Below, in pieces: positions 8,581 through 17,731 of a DNA stretch of 58,944 bases. Made by a program: the position numbers and the translations under genes. A model generated the notes under the pieces. The model was not told where the DNA came from. It worked only from the letters and a program-made list of their open reading frames with translations, and ran no database searches. Source of the stretch: Microcaldota archaeon (GTDB taxonomy: Archaea; Micrarchaeota; Micrarchaeia; Micrarchaeales; CABMGC01); contig JAJZOD010000006.1 in NCBI GenBank assembly GCA_021852055.1, positions 1 through 58,944 on the forward strand, given 5' to 3'. Each line of letters opens with the position of its first letter. The first letter of the stretch is position 1.

Positions 8581-9438
8581 TCATGAACCTACAGTCTTCC
8601 TTATCTGGGTAACATAACCCTGTGTGCAAACGCTTGCCGGTGTGTTGTTGTCAGCACTGCATATCTGCTCTGTCAAAAGATTGGCAGAGCCTATTATCGA
8701 CTCAGCCTGCACAGAAGATGAATTGTAAAGCTGTTTTATTATAGTGCTCCAATTCTCTCCAGTAATTATACCCTGAGGGTCGTATGTCGCTCCTATAACA
8801 ACGGATTTGTTTGCAAACAATATGAAAGGTATTGTTCCCTTAGGATCATAATCATTGCCGAGCGCTGCCTCACTTGCAGTTGGCTGCTGAAGCGTTGCAT
8901 ATTTGTTTGTAGTCTCCTCTACCTCTGCAAATGTTATATACTGGCTCGTGTAAGTAGAGTTGTAAAAAGTGAAAGTAGGCACTGAAGGCGGTATATCTGT
9001 TGCAGATGACGTCATAAAGTGCAGGTCAGAGAACTTCCCAAACCGTGACAATGCTATGATCATCGCCCATCTCTCGGCAGCGCAGTAAGGACAGAACTCG
9101 GCTCCCATGTAAAGTATCTCGGGCTTGCCGCCTGATACAGTCTCAGTTTTGTTCTGGAGTTTGTACAACACCTCTCCGTATTGTGCAGTTCCTATGCCTA
9201 CGCTGTTGCTCAAATTATTTGGTATGTTCAACTGTGCAACCAGTGCACTCGGCACCGCAACGCTGTCATAAGATACCAAATTTGTGTTTGCAGCATCAGA
9301 CTGCATGCTTATAAGTACTGCTGCAACAAGTATCACAAGAAGTATTACCCCGACATAAAGGAACTTCCTTCTGCTTCCTGCAGGTTTTCCTGCAACAATT
9401 TCTGATCTGTTTGCATCTTCCGCCATAATAACATCCAA
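8581..9438 (-). CDS. DUF929 thioredoxin-like exported protein
   Basis: 285-aa protein with one N-terminal membrane anchor (about residues 26-44) and an external domain of the DUF929 family. The CPYC motif in [13 protein letters not shown] matches a thioredoxin/DsbA active site. A second cysteine pair (about residues 257 and 268) near the C-terminus may be structural. It is translated just before VKOR, the expected electron acceptor. DUF929 and VKOR together are known from acidophilic and hyperthermophilic archaea; the pairing in disulfide formation is inferred from context. An in-frame ATG four codons downstream (MAEDANRSE) could be the true start. Confidence 0.82.
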   Translation of the reverse strand: MDVIMAEDANRSEIVAGKPAGSRRKFLYVGVILLVILVAAVLISMQSDAANTNLVSYDSVAVPSALVAQLNIPNNLSNSVGIGTAQYGEVLYKLQNKTETVSGGKPEILYMGAEFCPYCAAERWAMIIALSRFGKFSDLHFMTSSATDIPPSVPTFTFYNSTYTSQYITFAEVEETTNKYATLQQPTASEAALGNDYDPKGTIPFILFANKSVVIGATYDPQGIITGENWSTIIKQLYNSSSVQAESIIGSANLLTEQICSADNNTPASVCTQGYVTQIRKTVGS

Positions 9439-9606
9439 AATAGCTGGTCATTAGTTAAGACTTATGATTTCATGTGCCGTTATCCGCTGCAAAGTGCGCC
9501 TCTGATTTACACATGCAGGCTGAATCCATTAATCTATTATGTAATATGCAACAAAAAGCTTATTAATCGTTCACTGCTACCAAAACTATCAGAATCTATG
9601 CGGAGA

Positions 9607-10944
9607 TCAATGCAACATATCTTCCGGTTGAATCCTGCGCTGTGCTGCCGACAGCTCTAACAGCCTTCTAGCAATCTTAATTATAGCTTCAGCTCTCGAA
9701 GGCTCATCTTTCAAGACATCTCTAATATGTGCCTCATTCTTCATAACTTCCGGTGCAGCACTGCGGTGCTTTTGTATAGCATATTCAGCAAGGTAAGACA
9801 TGTTGCTGCACAGCAAAGTGTAACACCACGGCTTTCCGTACAATGCAGCGGCAAATTTTCTATTGTGATCTACGGCCTCCTCACCAACAATCCGGCCATC
9901 CTGGTCTGATATAGACAACAGCTGCAAGCCTTCTTTGGAATCGAGGTTAAGCAGTTCCAGTGCAGCAACACTATTATATTTAACAATTTCATGAAGAAGT
10001 GTTCTGCCGTTGTCATCCACTTTCATATCAAGACCTATCCGTTTGTGCACCAGAAACGTGGAGTAAAGGTCATCACGCAAGTTTTCTCGGAGCGTATTCA
10101 GTTCTCCTTTTTCTATAAGTAACTCTATCTCCTCCTCAATCTCTAAAATCGGATCTGCTTTAAAAGTTCCAGCACTTCCAACACTTTTGCCTGTTAAAGG
10201 AGCTGCAGGTTTTTCTGCATGCTCATTTGATGGTATCTTACGCAAAGTTACTTCATTTCCAGACGTGCTTTGCTTTTTGATAGGAGCACTTGTGCCGGCA
10301 TCATGGTGATCTGGTTCCCCTCCTTTTTGTTCCTCTCCCTTTAATGCCGCTGCAAGTTCCACCTTCTCCAAGCTGTCTGCTTCATCATTTCCTACGCTTT
10401 CTGCTTCTCCGTTATCCTTCTGCACTTCTATTTTATGCATTGATTCTCTAATGATTCTTATGGTTTCTGCATAAGCTTTGACGCTGTCCTCTTTTGTGTG
10501 AAGTATAAAATCAAGTATGCTCTCTTCATTGCCGTTGCGGACCCTCTTCGGTGAAAGCATCATCAAAACAGTATTCCTATCTTCTATTTCGAATATTGTA
10601 GGTATAAGATCTGGGTGCTTGATTACAACAGTATGGCCTACGCTCCAGCCCTGCAAATCCGTCTTGCTCCATATTTCCAGGGCTCTTTTACTGACTTCGG
10701 GGTCTGCGCTTTTGCATGTATTTATAAGTTCAACTGCGCAATTCCTATGCTCAACGAGCCTGTGTGCTAATGTGTCTCCAGTGCTTGAATCATATACGCG
10801 CAGTGCGTATTCCGGCGTATCGATTATCCATCTGGCAGTTTCATTATCTCTTATGAGAACAAGAATTTCTCTTGCAGACCTGTTTTCAATTGCTTTGTTC
10901 AGCCTCTGTTTAACATCTGTTGTAATCATTGCTTTCCTTATCAT
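9607..10944 (-). CDS. Ankyrin-like repeat protein, function unknown
   Basis: 445-aa cytoplasmic protein not assigned to a named family. Two segments look like ankyrin-type units: STGDTLAHRLVEHRN near the N-terminus and DNGRTLLHEIVKYN near residue 320. They are separated by a hydrophilic, Glu/Lys/Ser-rich linker of about 100 residues that is probably disordered. A longer frame reaches 11109, but the ATG at 10944 lies at the right distance from a TATAAAAA-type box at 10962-10969, and the extra 55 residues look non-coding. Possibly a protein-interaction scaffold; nothing in its neighbours clarifies this. Confidence 0.6.
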   Translation of the reverse strand: MIRKAMITTDVKQRLNKAIENRSAREILVLIRDNETARWIIDTPEYALRVYDSSTGDTLAHRLVEHRNCAVELINTCKSADPEVSKRALEIWSKTDLQGWSVGHTVVIKHPDLIPTIFEIEDRNTVLMMLSPKRVRNGNEESILDFILHTKEDSVKAYAETIRIIRESMHKIEVQKDNGEAESVGNDEADSLEKVELAAALKGEEQKGGEPDHHDAGTSAPIKKQSTSGNEVTLRKIPSNEHAEKPAAPLTGKSVGSAGTFKADPILEIEEEIELLIEKGELNTLRENLRDDLYSTFLVHKRIGLDMKVDDNGRTLLHEIVKYNSVAALELLNLDSKEGLQLLSISDQDGRIVGEEAVDHNRKFAAALYGKPWCYTLLCSNMSYLAEYAIQKHRSAAPEVMKNEAHIRDVLKDEPSRAEAIIKIARRLLELSAAQRRIQPEDMLH

Positions 10945-11123
10945 AAAATCCACATGTAAAGTTATAAAAATTATAACTATTCTGGCTCTAATTTGATATT
11001 TAAATCTACCGTTGTGAATGATATAACTGCTGCATTTACCTTCTCCACCATCTGGCAATCTTGCGCAAGACACTGCATTATGGCCGTAAGAAATCAGGGA
11101 GCTATGCAATAATAAATTAATGC

Positions 11124-12704
11124 CTATTTAAGCACAAGCGGCTCCCATGTAGGGCATGTGCTGCTGAGATTTGATAGTGCCAGAAGCGCTGCGCTGCCGT
11201 TTACCGCGCACAATCCATATTCGCTTACGTTGTCTACTGTGTTGTTTACTATAATAGAGTATAAGCCCTGCAGTTGCCCCTGGCTGATCGAGTTTAGGCT
11301 TATATTCAGGTTGAAATCGCTAAGGATATACTCTGGTTTGAAGTAGTATATGTTGGTTAGCGTAAGTTCTAGATACTCCCTGTTTATGAAGTATGGCATA
11401 GTGAAAAACGGCACCATCACTGCTGCGTTTTTTGGTATATAACCCATAACCCAGTGAAGCTGCCTGGTCTGATTCATCACGCTGCCGTTTATCTGAAACA
11501 AGAAGTCCTGGGAGAAGTTGTTCACGTTTTTCGAGTATACAAATATAGGAGACAGCGCAAAGATTATCAATACAGCTGCAATGCTGCTTATGTAAATCGT
11601 TCTTTTCGACCATGCCCCAAGCCTGTTTACAAGTTTTGATATCAGCGTTTTATTGCTGTTGAAGGCCATAATGCCAAGGATTGAACTGACTATAATCGGG
11701 CCCAGTGCAAGCGAAAAGTAGTAGTTAAATATAAAGAAAAGGTTGATATCCTGGCCTAGAAATAATCCTGCAAGCCACGGAAGCTGCAGCCACAATGTTA
11801 TCAAAGGTATTGATATCCATGCTGTGCCAAATGACAGGAAAGCAACAACAAGCCCGTATATAAGAAATATGCCTAAAGGCCCCGAGAAAGTTGTTCCTGC
11901 AAATGATAGTGCAGAGCCTATGCTGCTTACGCTTGAGCCTCCTCCTGCAACATCGTATCCCATAGCCTTAAGATAAGGTGGAAGCTGGGCATACGCTCCT
12001 GCAGAATACCCGCTTAAAAGCGAGTGCAGTATAAGCCAGTACGCAGCCAAGACTGCAACAGAGGCGATTATGGTATAAATGCCAAGGCGAAGCCTGCGCT
12101 GCCTTAGCTCTCCCCCTTTGTCTAGGAAAAACTCATATGCTATTATTCCTACTGCAAGGCTTATCGCTATGTACGGCCCCTCCTCTATGCTTCCCAGAAG
12201 CAGTGCAAGCGAAACCGCCAGCCATTTTCTGTCGCATTTCATAATAAAGTAAAATGTAAGTATGTATGCGAGCGGGATAAACATCTCAGTATGGTAGTCG
12301 AATATCAATATGCCATGCATGCCTGGATTTAGGATAAATGCAGCAAAAAGGAAAAATGGAAACCACTTGCTTTTAAGGAGATCCTTTGCAACAAAATACA
12401 CTGCAAGCGCAGCAAGTGTCACCACAAAGTCCTGAACTATAAGCAGTGTCATCGGTGACTGTGCCATGTAATAAAATGGCATTACAAGCAGATTGTCCGG
12501 AGATAGGTGATTGCCGAATATAAGCAGCTGCAGGCCGTTCGATATCTGTGGGAAGTGTATGTCATAATACATGCTCCAGGCGTATACGCTTACATCAGTG
12601 TACTCGTGAAAAGTGAACATTGCATTTGCAGCAAACCCGGCCCAGTACGCAAAGCTTATCACTGATATTATGACAACTGCCCAGAAAAACTTATCCCGCT
12701 CCAT
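11124..12704 (-). CDS. DUF2079 polytopic membrane protein
   Basis: 526-aa integral membrane protein with roughly a dozen hydrophobic segments. The early FTFHEYTDVSVYAWSMYYD and the NPGMHGILIFDYHTEMF motif match DUF2079, a family related in topology to GT-C glycosyltransferases. The acidic loop residues near the N-terminus would be the catalytic site if it is a transferase, but this is not shown. It stands alone, with an IS630 transposase remnant inserted 35 bp upstream of its start. Confidence 0.75.
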   Translation of the reverse strand: MERDKFFWAVVIISVISFAYWAGFAANAMFTFHEYTDVSVYAWSMYYDIHFPQISNGLQLLIFGNHLSPDNLLVMPFYYMAQSPMTLLIVQDFVVTLAALAVYFVAKDLLKSKWFPFFLFAAFILNPGMHGILIFDYHTEMFIPLAYILTFYFIMKCDRKWLAVSLALLLGSIEEGPYIAISLAVGIIAYEFFLDKGGELRQRRLRLGIYTIIASVAVLAAYWLILHSLLSGYSAGAYAQLPPYLKAMGYDVAGGGSSVSSIGSALSFAGTTFSGPLGIFLIYGLVVAFLSFGTAWISIPLITLWLQLPWLAGLFLGQDINLFFIFNYYFSLALGPIIVSSILGIMAFNSNKTLISKLVNRLGAWSKRTIYISSIAAVLIIFALSPIFVYSKNVNNFSQDFLFQINGSVMNQTRQLHWVMGYIPKNAAVMVPFFTMPYFINREYLELTLTNIYYFKPEYILSDFNLNISLNSISQGQLQGLYSIIVNNTVDNVSEYGLCAVNGSAALLALSNLSSTCPTWEPLVLK

Positions 12705-12739
12705 CGTTTTCTATCCTATAAAGCCAATCGTAAAAGTAA

Positions 12740-13327
12740 TTAGACCTGGAAGCTTAATAACGCTTCTGTTGGGATTAGGGATGCAACGCTTTTCACCACA
12801 TCAGGTTTCAAGTGCCGCACGAACCAACTCAATTTCATTGCAAGTTGTTTTCCATCTGCAAATTCGTGATTGTTCAGAAATTTCCGCCGGTCGTGACACC
12901 AAACCAGTTCCTGCGGATTCAAATCCGGGGAATAAGGCGGCATCCACCTGAGCTTCACTTTTGGGTGCAATGACAACCAAAGTTTTACAAGTTTCGACTT
13001 ATGGACCGGTCCGTTGTCTAGATAGACCCAGATTTCCCGTTTGTTCCGATAAGTATTCGCCACTTTCTCCAGAAACCTTACCATGGCAGGTGCCTTTGCG
13101 ACTTTTGTGGCCAGTTGTATGCGCCTGCCACTCAGAGGATTCGTAGCACCGAAAACGTTCAGCCTCTCCTTGTGCGACTGCTTTGCCTTCACGATGAGCC
13201 TCTGGTTGAACGTCCACCCATAACTCTTGTGTGGCGACGTGCCTGCGCCATAGTGAACTACGATTTGATGTCGCCAAAAGGAAACAGGTTTAATGCAGAT
13301 GTAGCTGAAGTCTGGAAAGCTAGAGAA
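12740..13327 (-). pseudogene. IS630-family transposase remnant
   Basis: The C-terminal part of an IS630/Tc1-like DDE transposase. VYLDNGPVHKSK carries the second catalytic Asp, and WMPPYSPDLNPQELVW the third acidic residue. The open frame extends upstream of the GTG at 13192 without a stop to about 13327 (GWTFNQRLIVKAKQSHKERL in the conserved core), where an in-frame TAA ends it. The N-terminal helix-turn-helix and first catalytic Asp cannot be found, so the copy is 5'-truncated and presumably inactive. I could not find terminal inverted repeats. It lies between a metabolic gene and a toxin-antitoxin pair. Confidence 0.8.
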
Positions 13328-13476
13328 GATAAGTTAGTCTCTATAGCAATATACTTTGACACTGCATACTTCCAGAAGTCGATGTCCTAAGCGGGTCATA
13401 CCTGAATGCTATCGTCCGAAATACAAGGTATGCGTCAGGCACATCTTCGACAATCGGTTTTCACTGGATATGCTAC

Positions 13477-13791
13477 CTAACCTTTCAACGATCTGAGTTT
13501 CTTAACGAATTCCTCAAAAACAAGGTGTTTCTTCTCGGGACTTAATTGAAAGACAGTTTTTATTATTGCACCGTCTGTGATTGTGAATATATAATTCAAC
13601 TTTATCACACTGTCTTGGGCTGCTCCCTCATTTGTAGATATGCGTATCCCTTTCATCTGGAGGTTTGTAGTTATCCCTGCTATGATTATGTTTCCTAGCT
13701 CCTCAAATAGCACCAATGCAGGTCTGATCTTTGAGCCTTCGCTATCTTCAAATTGTACCCTTGTTATTACCACATCTCCAGCTTTAGGCAT
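13477..13791 (-). CDS. MazF/PemK-like toxin
   Basis: 104-aa protein with the PemK/MazF endoribonuclease fold. It starts GDVVITRVQFEDSEGSKIRPALVL, in which the R-P-A-L-V segment is the family hallmark, followed by a strand/helix pattern ending in FVKKLRSLKG. Such toxins cleave RNA and are neutralised by the cognate antitoxin. The gene overlaps the antitoxin gene upstream by eight bases, the usual coupled arrangement. Location beside an IS remnant and a tRNA gene is typical of mobile accessory DNA. Confidence 0.85.
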   Translation of the reverse strand: MPKAGDVVITRVQFEDSEGSKIRPALVLFEELGNIIIAGITTNLQMKGIRISTNEGAAQDSVIKLNYIFTITDGAIIKTVFQLSPEKKHLVFEEFVKKLRSLKG

Positions 13792-14005
13792 GCTCCCATG
13801 CCGAGTAATCGCCTTCTCCCCATAGCTCCTTCATCTTGGTTTTTTGGGATTCCTGAACAAACTTATCGAATTCTTTCATCTCATTGGCGCTTTCTATAAG
13901 ACCCAATATTATCTCGCTATAAGTCTCCCTGGGGTATTTCTTGATTTGTTTTAGTGCCTTAACAACTAACTTGCTTAGTTGTATGGTCGTTACTTCCTCA
14001 GACAT
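13784..14005 (-). CDS. Antitoxin of the MazF-like pair
   Basis: 73-aa protein starting MSEEVTTIQLSKLVVKALKQ, which resembles a ribbon-helix-helix DNA-binding N-terminus (VapB-type archaeal antitoxins). A charged C-terminal tail ending GEGDYSAWEHA probably wraps the toxin. A GGTG ribosome site seven bases before the ATG supports this start rather than the longer frame to 14035. It should repress its own operon through the dyad at 14017-14041. Confidence 0.78.
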   Translation of the reverse strand: MSEEVTTIQLSKLVVKALKQIKKYPRETYSEIILGLIESANEMKEFDKFVQESQKTKMKELWGEGDYSAWEHA

Positions 14006-14016
14006 TATATAACACC

Positions 14017-14041
14017 TATAGTTAGTATATAACATACTATA
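14017..14041 (-). promoter_or_regulatory. Dyad operator in the toxin-antitoxin promoter
   Basis: The arms TATAGT (14017-14022) and ACTATA (14036-14041) are inverted, and a second inner pair AGTAT/ATACT overlaps them. The dyad lies between a TTTAAATATA-type TATA box and the antitoxin start codon, the position expected for autorepression by a ribbon-helix-helix dimer. Seen directly; the regulator is inferred. Confidence 0.5.
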
Positions 14042-14151
14042 TATTTAAACCTTTGCTTGGAGGAGGCTTTGTAGTTTAATTGTTTTTCTGTAGTTTTATT
14101 TTTAGGTGGTTGTAAGTGCCTGAGTTTCTGAACTCGAGTTCTTAATAGAGT

Positions 14152-14259
14152 AGCCCTGAGAGGGAATCGGACCCTCGACCTCTTGTTTTCCGGTATTCTT
14201 GATTAAACTTCATTCAAGAAGTTTACAAGACAAGCGCTCTACCACTGAGCTACCAGGGC
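14152..14259 (-). tRNA. tRNA-Thr(UGU) with a 36-nt intron
   Basis: On the minus strand: acceptor GCCCTGG/TCAGGGC (one G-U pair) with U73, D-arm GCTC...GAGC, anticodon stem CTTGT/ACAAG, T-arm GAGGG TCCGATT CCCTC. Removing 36 nt after position 37 restores the loop CUUGUAA with anticodon UGU. The intron contains a perfect seven-bp hairpin AAACTTC/GAAGTTT. The bulge-helix-bulge around the splice sites is irregular, so the exact junction is less sure than for the Gly and Phe tRNAs. A TTTTTATAG box lies about 26 nt upstream. Confidence 0.85.
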
Positions 14260-14303
14260 ATGTTATCCTATTTGTGATTAATCTATAAAAACACATAGGA
14301 AAG

Positions 14304-14771
14304 TCAGGTGCTAATCTGGCTCCTGTCCATAACGAATGCTTTATGGCGTTTCGGTCTCAATTTGCTCACAATGTAATCAAACGCCTTGCCGGGTTCTGTC
14401 TCTCCGCCGAACGTAAAGATGTCAAAGGTTACGTAGTTGTCAGTATGCCATGCGTGCAGTGCAGCATGCCCTGTATCCATAAGCGCTATAACTGAAATGC
14501 CGCCTTTTCTGCCGCCTATCTCAACGCTCTTCATGTCCATGAGCTTTGTGCCTGAAATGCCGATGCACTCCTCTATTACCTTTTTCAGATAGTCAACGTC
14601 ATCTATGGCATTCTTATCTACATTATACATGTCGCCGAACACATGCTTGCCTATGAGGTTATCATTCTCTATAACCTTTACGCTATCCATGTTCCTTAAG
14701 ATGTCGTCGCTTTTTATCCTTGCCTGCTCTTTAAAAAGCAGCGGATCCTTCTTTTTTGTAAATATAGCCAT
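14304..14771 (-). CDS. SpeD-like (AdoMet decarboxylase fold) protein lacking the pyruvoyl serine
   Basis: 155-aa protein with the overall pattern of prokaryotic S-adenosylmethionine decarboxylase: GKHVFGDMY (41-49), SGTKLMDM (73-80), a strand region at 92-119 and KAFDYIVSKLRP (129-140). In SpeD the chain self-cleaves before a serine in ESHxSxH to form the pyruvoyl cofactor. Here the matching residues are T100-G101-H102, so the serine is a glycine, and the catalytic cysteine of DVFTCG is F121. The later histidine (H106) is kept. It is therefore unlikely to be a working AdoMet decarboxylase, and its role is unknown. The ATG at 14771 is about 30 nt after a TTTTTATACT box. Confidence 0.75.
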   Translation of the reverse strand: MAIFTKKKDPLLFKEQARIKSDDILRNMDSVKVIENDNLIGKHVFGDMYNVDKNAIDDVDYLKKVIEECIGISGTKLMDMKSVEIGGRKGGISVIALMDTGHAALHAWHTDNYVTFDIFTFGGETEPGKAFDYIVSKLRPKRHKAFVMDRSQIST

Positions 14772-14982
14772 AAAACTACCGATTTGCATCTCTATACAAG
14801 CCAATAGTATAAAAACAATGTATAAAGTTAAATATTTTCCTGCATTCACGTACGCGCCAAATAAGCCCTGTGCTGTGCATTAATCAGGAAATCTGGTTTC
14901 TGATTTTCATCGGGCTCTAAAAGTCCTAAACTGCAGACAACTCCCTGTACAGACTAAATACCAAAACTATATTAATTTAGAC

Positions 14983-17700
14983 GTGCAACCTCTAACAAAC
15001 AAACACCGTGATTCTGTGCTTGAAGGCATAAAACTTGACAAGAAGGAGTTAAGGAGGGAATTCTCAAAGGATTATAAGTCCTACTACCTCACAAAGGTCT
15101 TCGCCGAAGAGGGATTTGAGCGTTATAAATGCAGGATATGCGGCAAGAACTTCTGGAGTGCTACTAAAAGGGACACATGCGACGATCCCGAGCATACGGA
15201 GTACTCGTTTTTCAAGGACAAGCCAAATCCGATAGGCTATGTGGACTTCTGGAAGAAGTTCTCAAAATTTTTCGAGGAGAACGGCCATGCCTCAATAAAC
15301 AAGTATCCGGTTGTCAGCAGATGGCGCCAGGATCTTTACTTTACAATAGCTTCGATACAGGATTTCCAGCGCATAGAGAACGGAGCAATGAACTTTGAAT
15401 ATTCGTCGAATCCTCTTATAGTTCCGCAGATGTGCCTCCGCTTCGGCGACATCGAGAACGTCGGAGTTACCGGAAGGCACCTGACAAGCTTCATGATGGC
15501 CGGGCAGCATGCCTTCAATTATCCAAAAGAGGGCTACTGGCGCGACCGCACCATAGAGCTTAATTACAAGTTCCTTACAAAAGAGCTCGGTGTAAGGAAG
15601 GACACGCTTACGTATAATGAAGATGTATGGGCCATGGGCGATTTCTCCGAGTTCGGTCCATGCCTGGAAAGCTTTTCAGGAGGTGCAGAACTAGTCAACA
15701 GCGTTTTCACGCAGTTCGAGAGCATAAACGGCGAGATAAAAGAGCTCAAGGCGCAGGTCGTTGATGTAGGCTGGGGTTTTGAGAGGCTCATGTGGTTTTA
15801 TACAGGATATGACAATGTCTACGAGGCAGTTTTCCACGACATAATAATGCGTACAAAGAAGAGCCTTCCGTTCGAGATGGACGATGCTCTCTTCAGAAAG
15901 TTTGCGAGGTACGCCAGCGAGCTCGATGTGACTGAGGTAAAAGGTTTCAAGGAGAAGGAGCGTGAGCTGCTGAAAAAAGCAGGCATACCGGAGAAGGAGT
16001 ACGTCAGCAGGGTGAAACCGATGCAGGCTTATTACGCCATACTGGATCATGTCCGCACACTGCTCTTTGCAGTTTCCGACGGTGCGCTTCCATCCAACAT
16101 AGGCGGCGGCTACAATCTGCGTGTCATATTGAGAAGGGCACTTGGTTTCGTAAGCGAGTACGACATGGGCATTGATCTTATGGGCATAGCCGAAAGGCAT
16201 GCAAAAGAGCTTAAAGGCCTGTACCCTGATCTGGAAGAGAACATACCCCTGCTTTCGAAGGTGGTAGACATAGAGGCAAAAAGGTACGCAAAAAGCACAG
16301 AGAATGCAAGCAGGATAATAAATGCCATCCTACACAAGGGCAAGCCACTCGGAAAGCCAGAGCTGCGCACACTTTACGAGAGCAATGGTGTTACTCCGGA
16401 GCTTATATCTGCAGTTGCACGCAAGGAAGGCGTCAGCATCGAATTGCCTGATGGCGCATACGAAGACATAATCAAAGGCGATTTCGCTGCAAAGGAGAAG
16501 GCAAAGAAGCTGCAGATAGATTTCAAGGAAGAGCTCCCAAAAACGGAACAGTTGTACTATCAGTTCAAATCAGATGCTGATGCAAAGGTTCTCTGGTCAC
16601 AGGGAAGGCATGTCGTACTTGACAAGACCCCTTTTTATCCTGAAGGCGGAGGCCAGGCGGCTGACAGGGGCACCATAAACGGCCTCGAAGTAGAAGACGT
16701 GCAGAAGGTCGGCAATGTAATAGTGCATGTAATGAAAGATAGCGCAGATGCACAGCTCAAAAAAGGCAAGGCAGCATCGTGCAGTGTCGACATGGATAGG
16801 CGCAACAGGCTGATGGCGCACCATACTGCGACCCATCTTATAAGTGCAGCATCACGAGCCGTGCTCGGAAAGCATGCATGGCAGGAAGGCGCAAGGAAGG
16901 ACGCTGACAAGGCTCACATAGACATAGCGCATTATGACAAGCTCAGCGATTCTGATGTAGACGCCATAGAGAACTGGGCAAACAACGCTGTATTCAACGG
17001 CATAAAAGTAGAGGTCAACGAGATGGCACGCGGCGAAGCTGAAGACAAATACGGCTTCACAATATATCAGGGCCATGGTGTACCAGCTAAAAAGATGCGT
17101 ATAGTTGTAATATCGGACAAGCACGGAAAACTGATTGATGCGGAGGCGTGCGGCGGCATGCACCTGGCAGGCAGGGAAAGCCTGGTAGGCATGATAAAAA
17201 TAATAAATACCGCAAGGATCTCCGACGGCGTAGACAGGATAGAGTTCGTTGCAGGCAAATCGGCTCTCGAGTACTTCCAGAAAGAGCACACAGAACTCGG
17301 GCTGGCGGCCGGGATTGCCAATTCGGAAAGATTTGAAATACGCTCAAGAATAGAGAAGATGCGCAGCGATTATGCCGCAGTAAACAAGAAGCTCCAGGAG
17401 CGCGATTCAGAATTAGGCAATGCCATAGGCAGGGATATATTATTAGGGTTAAAAGGCAGGGAGCTTGAAGCTGCAATCGAGAGGGACGAGAATCGCGAGG
17501 TGCTCAGGAAGGCTCTTGCCTACGCTGTTTCTTATAATCCAAAACTAATAGTGCTTGCGAAGAACAAGGCCGGCGAAGTGGTGTGCATGTCCGGGAAAGA
17601 GTCAAAGCACAGTGCAATAGAGTTTGCAAAGAAGAAGTTCGGAAGCGCATTCAACGGCGGAGGCTCAAAGGAAATTGCCGAGGGCGTAATAAAATTGTGA
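14983..17700 (+). CDS. alaS: Alanyl-tRNA synthetase, archaeal type
   Basis: 905-aa enzyme that charges tRNA-Ala and deacylates mischarged tRNA. The N-terminal zinc ribbon (CRICG, then C and H in DTCDDPEHTEY) is characteristic of archaeal AlaRS. The class II core has RWRQDLYFTIASIQDF and MCLRFGDIENVGVTGRH. The editing domain has GGGQAADRG, HHTATHLI and CGGMHLAG; a C-terminal dimerisation region ends the protein. The start is a GTG about 15-20 nt after an A/T-rich TATA-like element. It is divergent from the SpeD-like gene, and carS follows. Confidence 0.97.
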   Translation: MQPLTNKHRDSVLEGIKLDKKELRREFSKDYKSYYLTKVFAEEGFERYKCRICGKNFWSATKRDTCDDPEHTEYSFFKDKPNPIGYVDFWKKFSKFFEENGHASINKYPVVSRWRQDLYFTIASIQDFQRIENGAMNFEYSSNPLIVPQMCLRFGDIENVGVTGRHLTSFMMAGQHAFNYPKEGYWRDRTIELNYKFLTKELGVRKDTLTYNEDVWAMGDFSEFGPCLESFSGGAELVNSVFTQFESINGEIKELKAQVVDVGWGFERLMWFYTGYDNVYEAVFHDIIMRTKKSLPFEMDDALFRKFARYASELDVTEVKGFKEKERELLKKAGIPEKEYVSRVKPMQAYYAILDHVRTLLFAVSDGALPSNIGGGYNLRVILRRALGFVSEYDMGIDLMGIAERHAKELKGLYPDLEENIPLLSKVVDIEAKRYAKSTENASRIINAILHKGKPLGKPELRTLYESNGVTPELISAVARKEGVSIELPDGAYEDIIKGDFAAKEKAKKLQIDFKEELPKTEQLYYQFKSDADAKVLWSQGRHVVLDKTPFYPEGGGQAADRGTINGLEVEDVQKVGNVIVHVMKDSADAQLKKGKAASCSVDMDRRNRLMAHHTATHLISAASRAVLGKHAWQEGARKDADKAHIDIAHYDKLSDSDVDAIENWANNAVFNGIKVEVNEMARGEAEDKYGFTIYQGHGVPAKKMRIVVISDKHGKLIDAEACGGMHLAGRESLVGMIKIINTARISDGVDRIEFVAGKSALEYFQKEHTELGLAAGIANSERFEIRSRIEKMRSDYAAVNKKLQERDSELGNAIGRDILLGLKGRELEAAIERDENREVLRKALAYAVSYNPKLIVLAKNKAGEVVCMSGKESKHSAIEFAKKKFGSAFNGGGSKEIAEGVIKL

Positions 17701-17731
17701 TTCTCTGGAATGGTATCAGGTAATTTACTCA

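Noticed and set aside
10945-11109. 55-residue N-terminal extension of the ankyrin-like protein
   Set aside because: The TATA box at 10962-10969 lies inside it, and the composition is non-coding-like; the ATG at 10944 is better.
14880-14930. Hairpin AATCAGGAAA/TTTCTGATT between the SpeD-like and alaS genes
   Set aside because: It has one bulge and a short T run. It could be a chance structure, and no role at a divergent promoter is evident.
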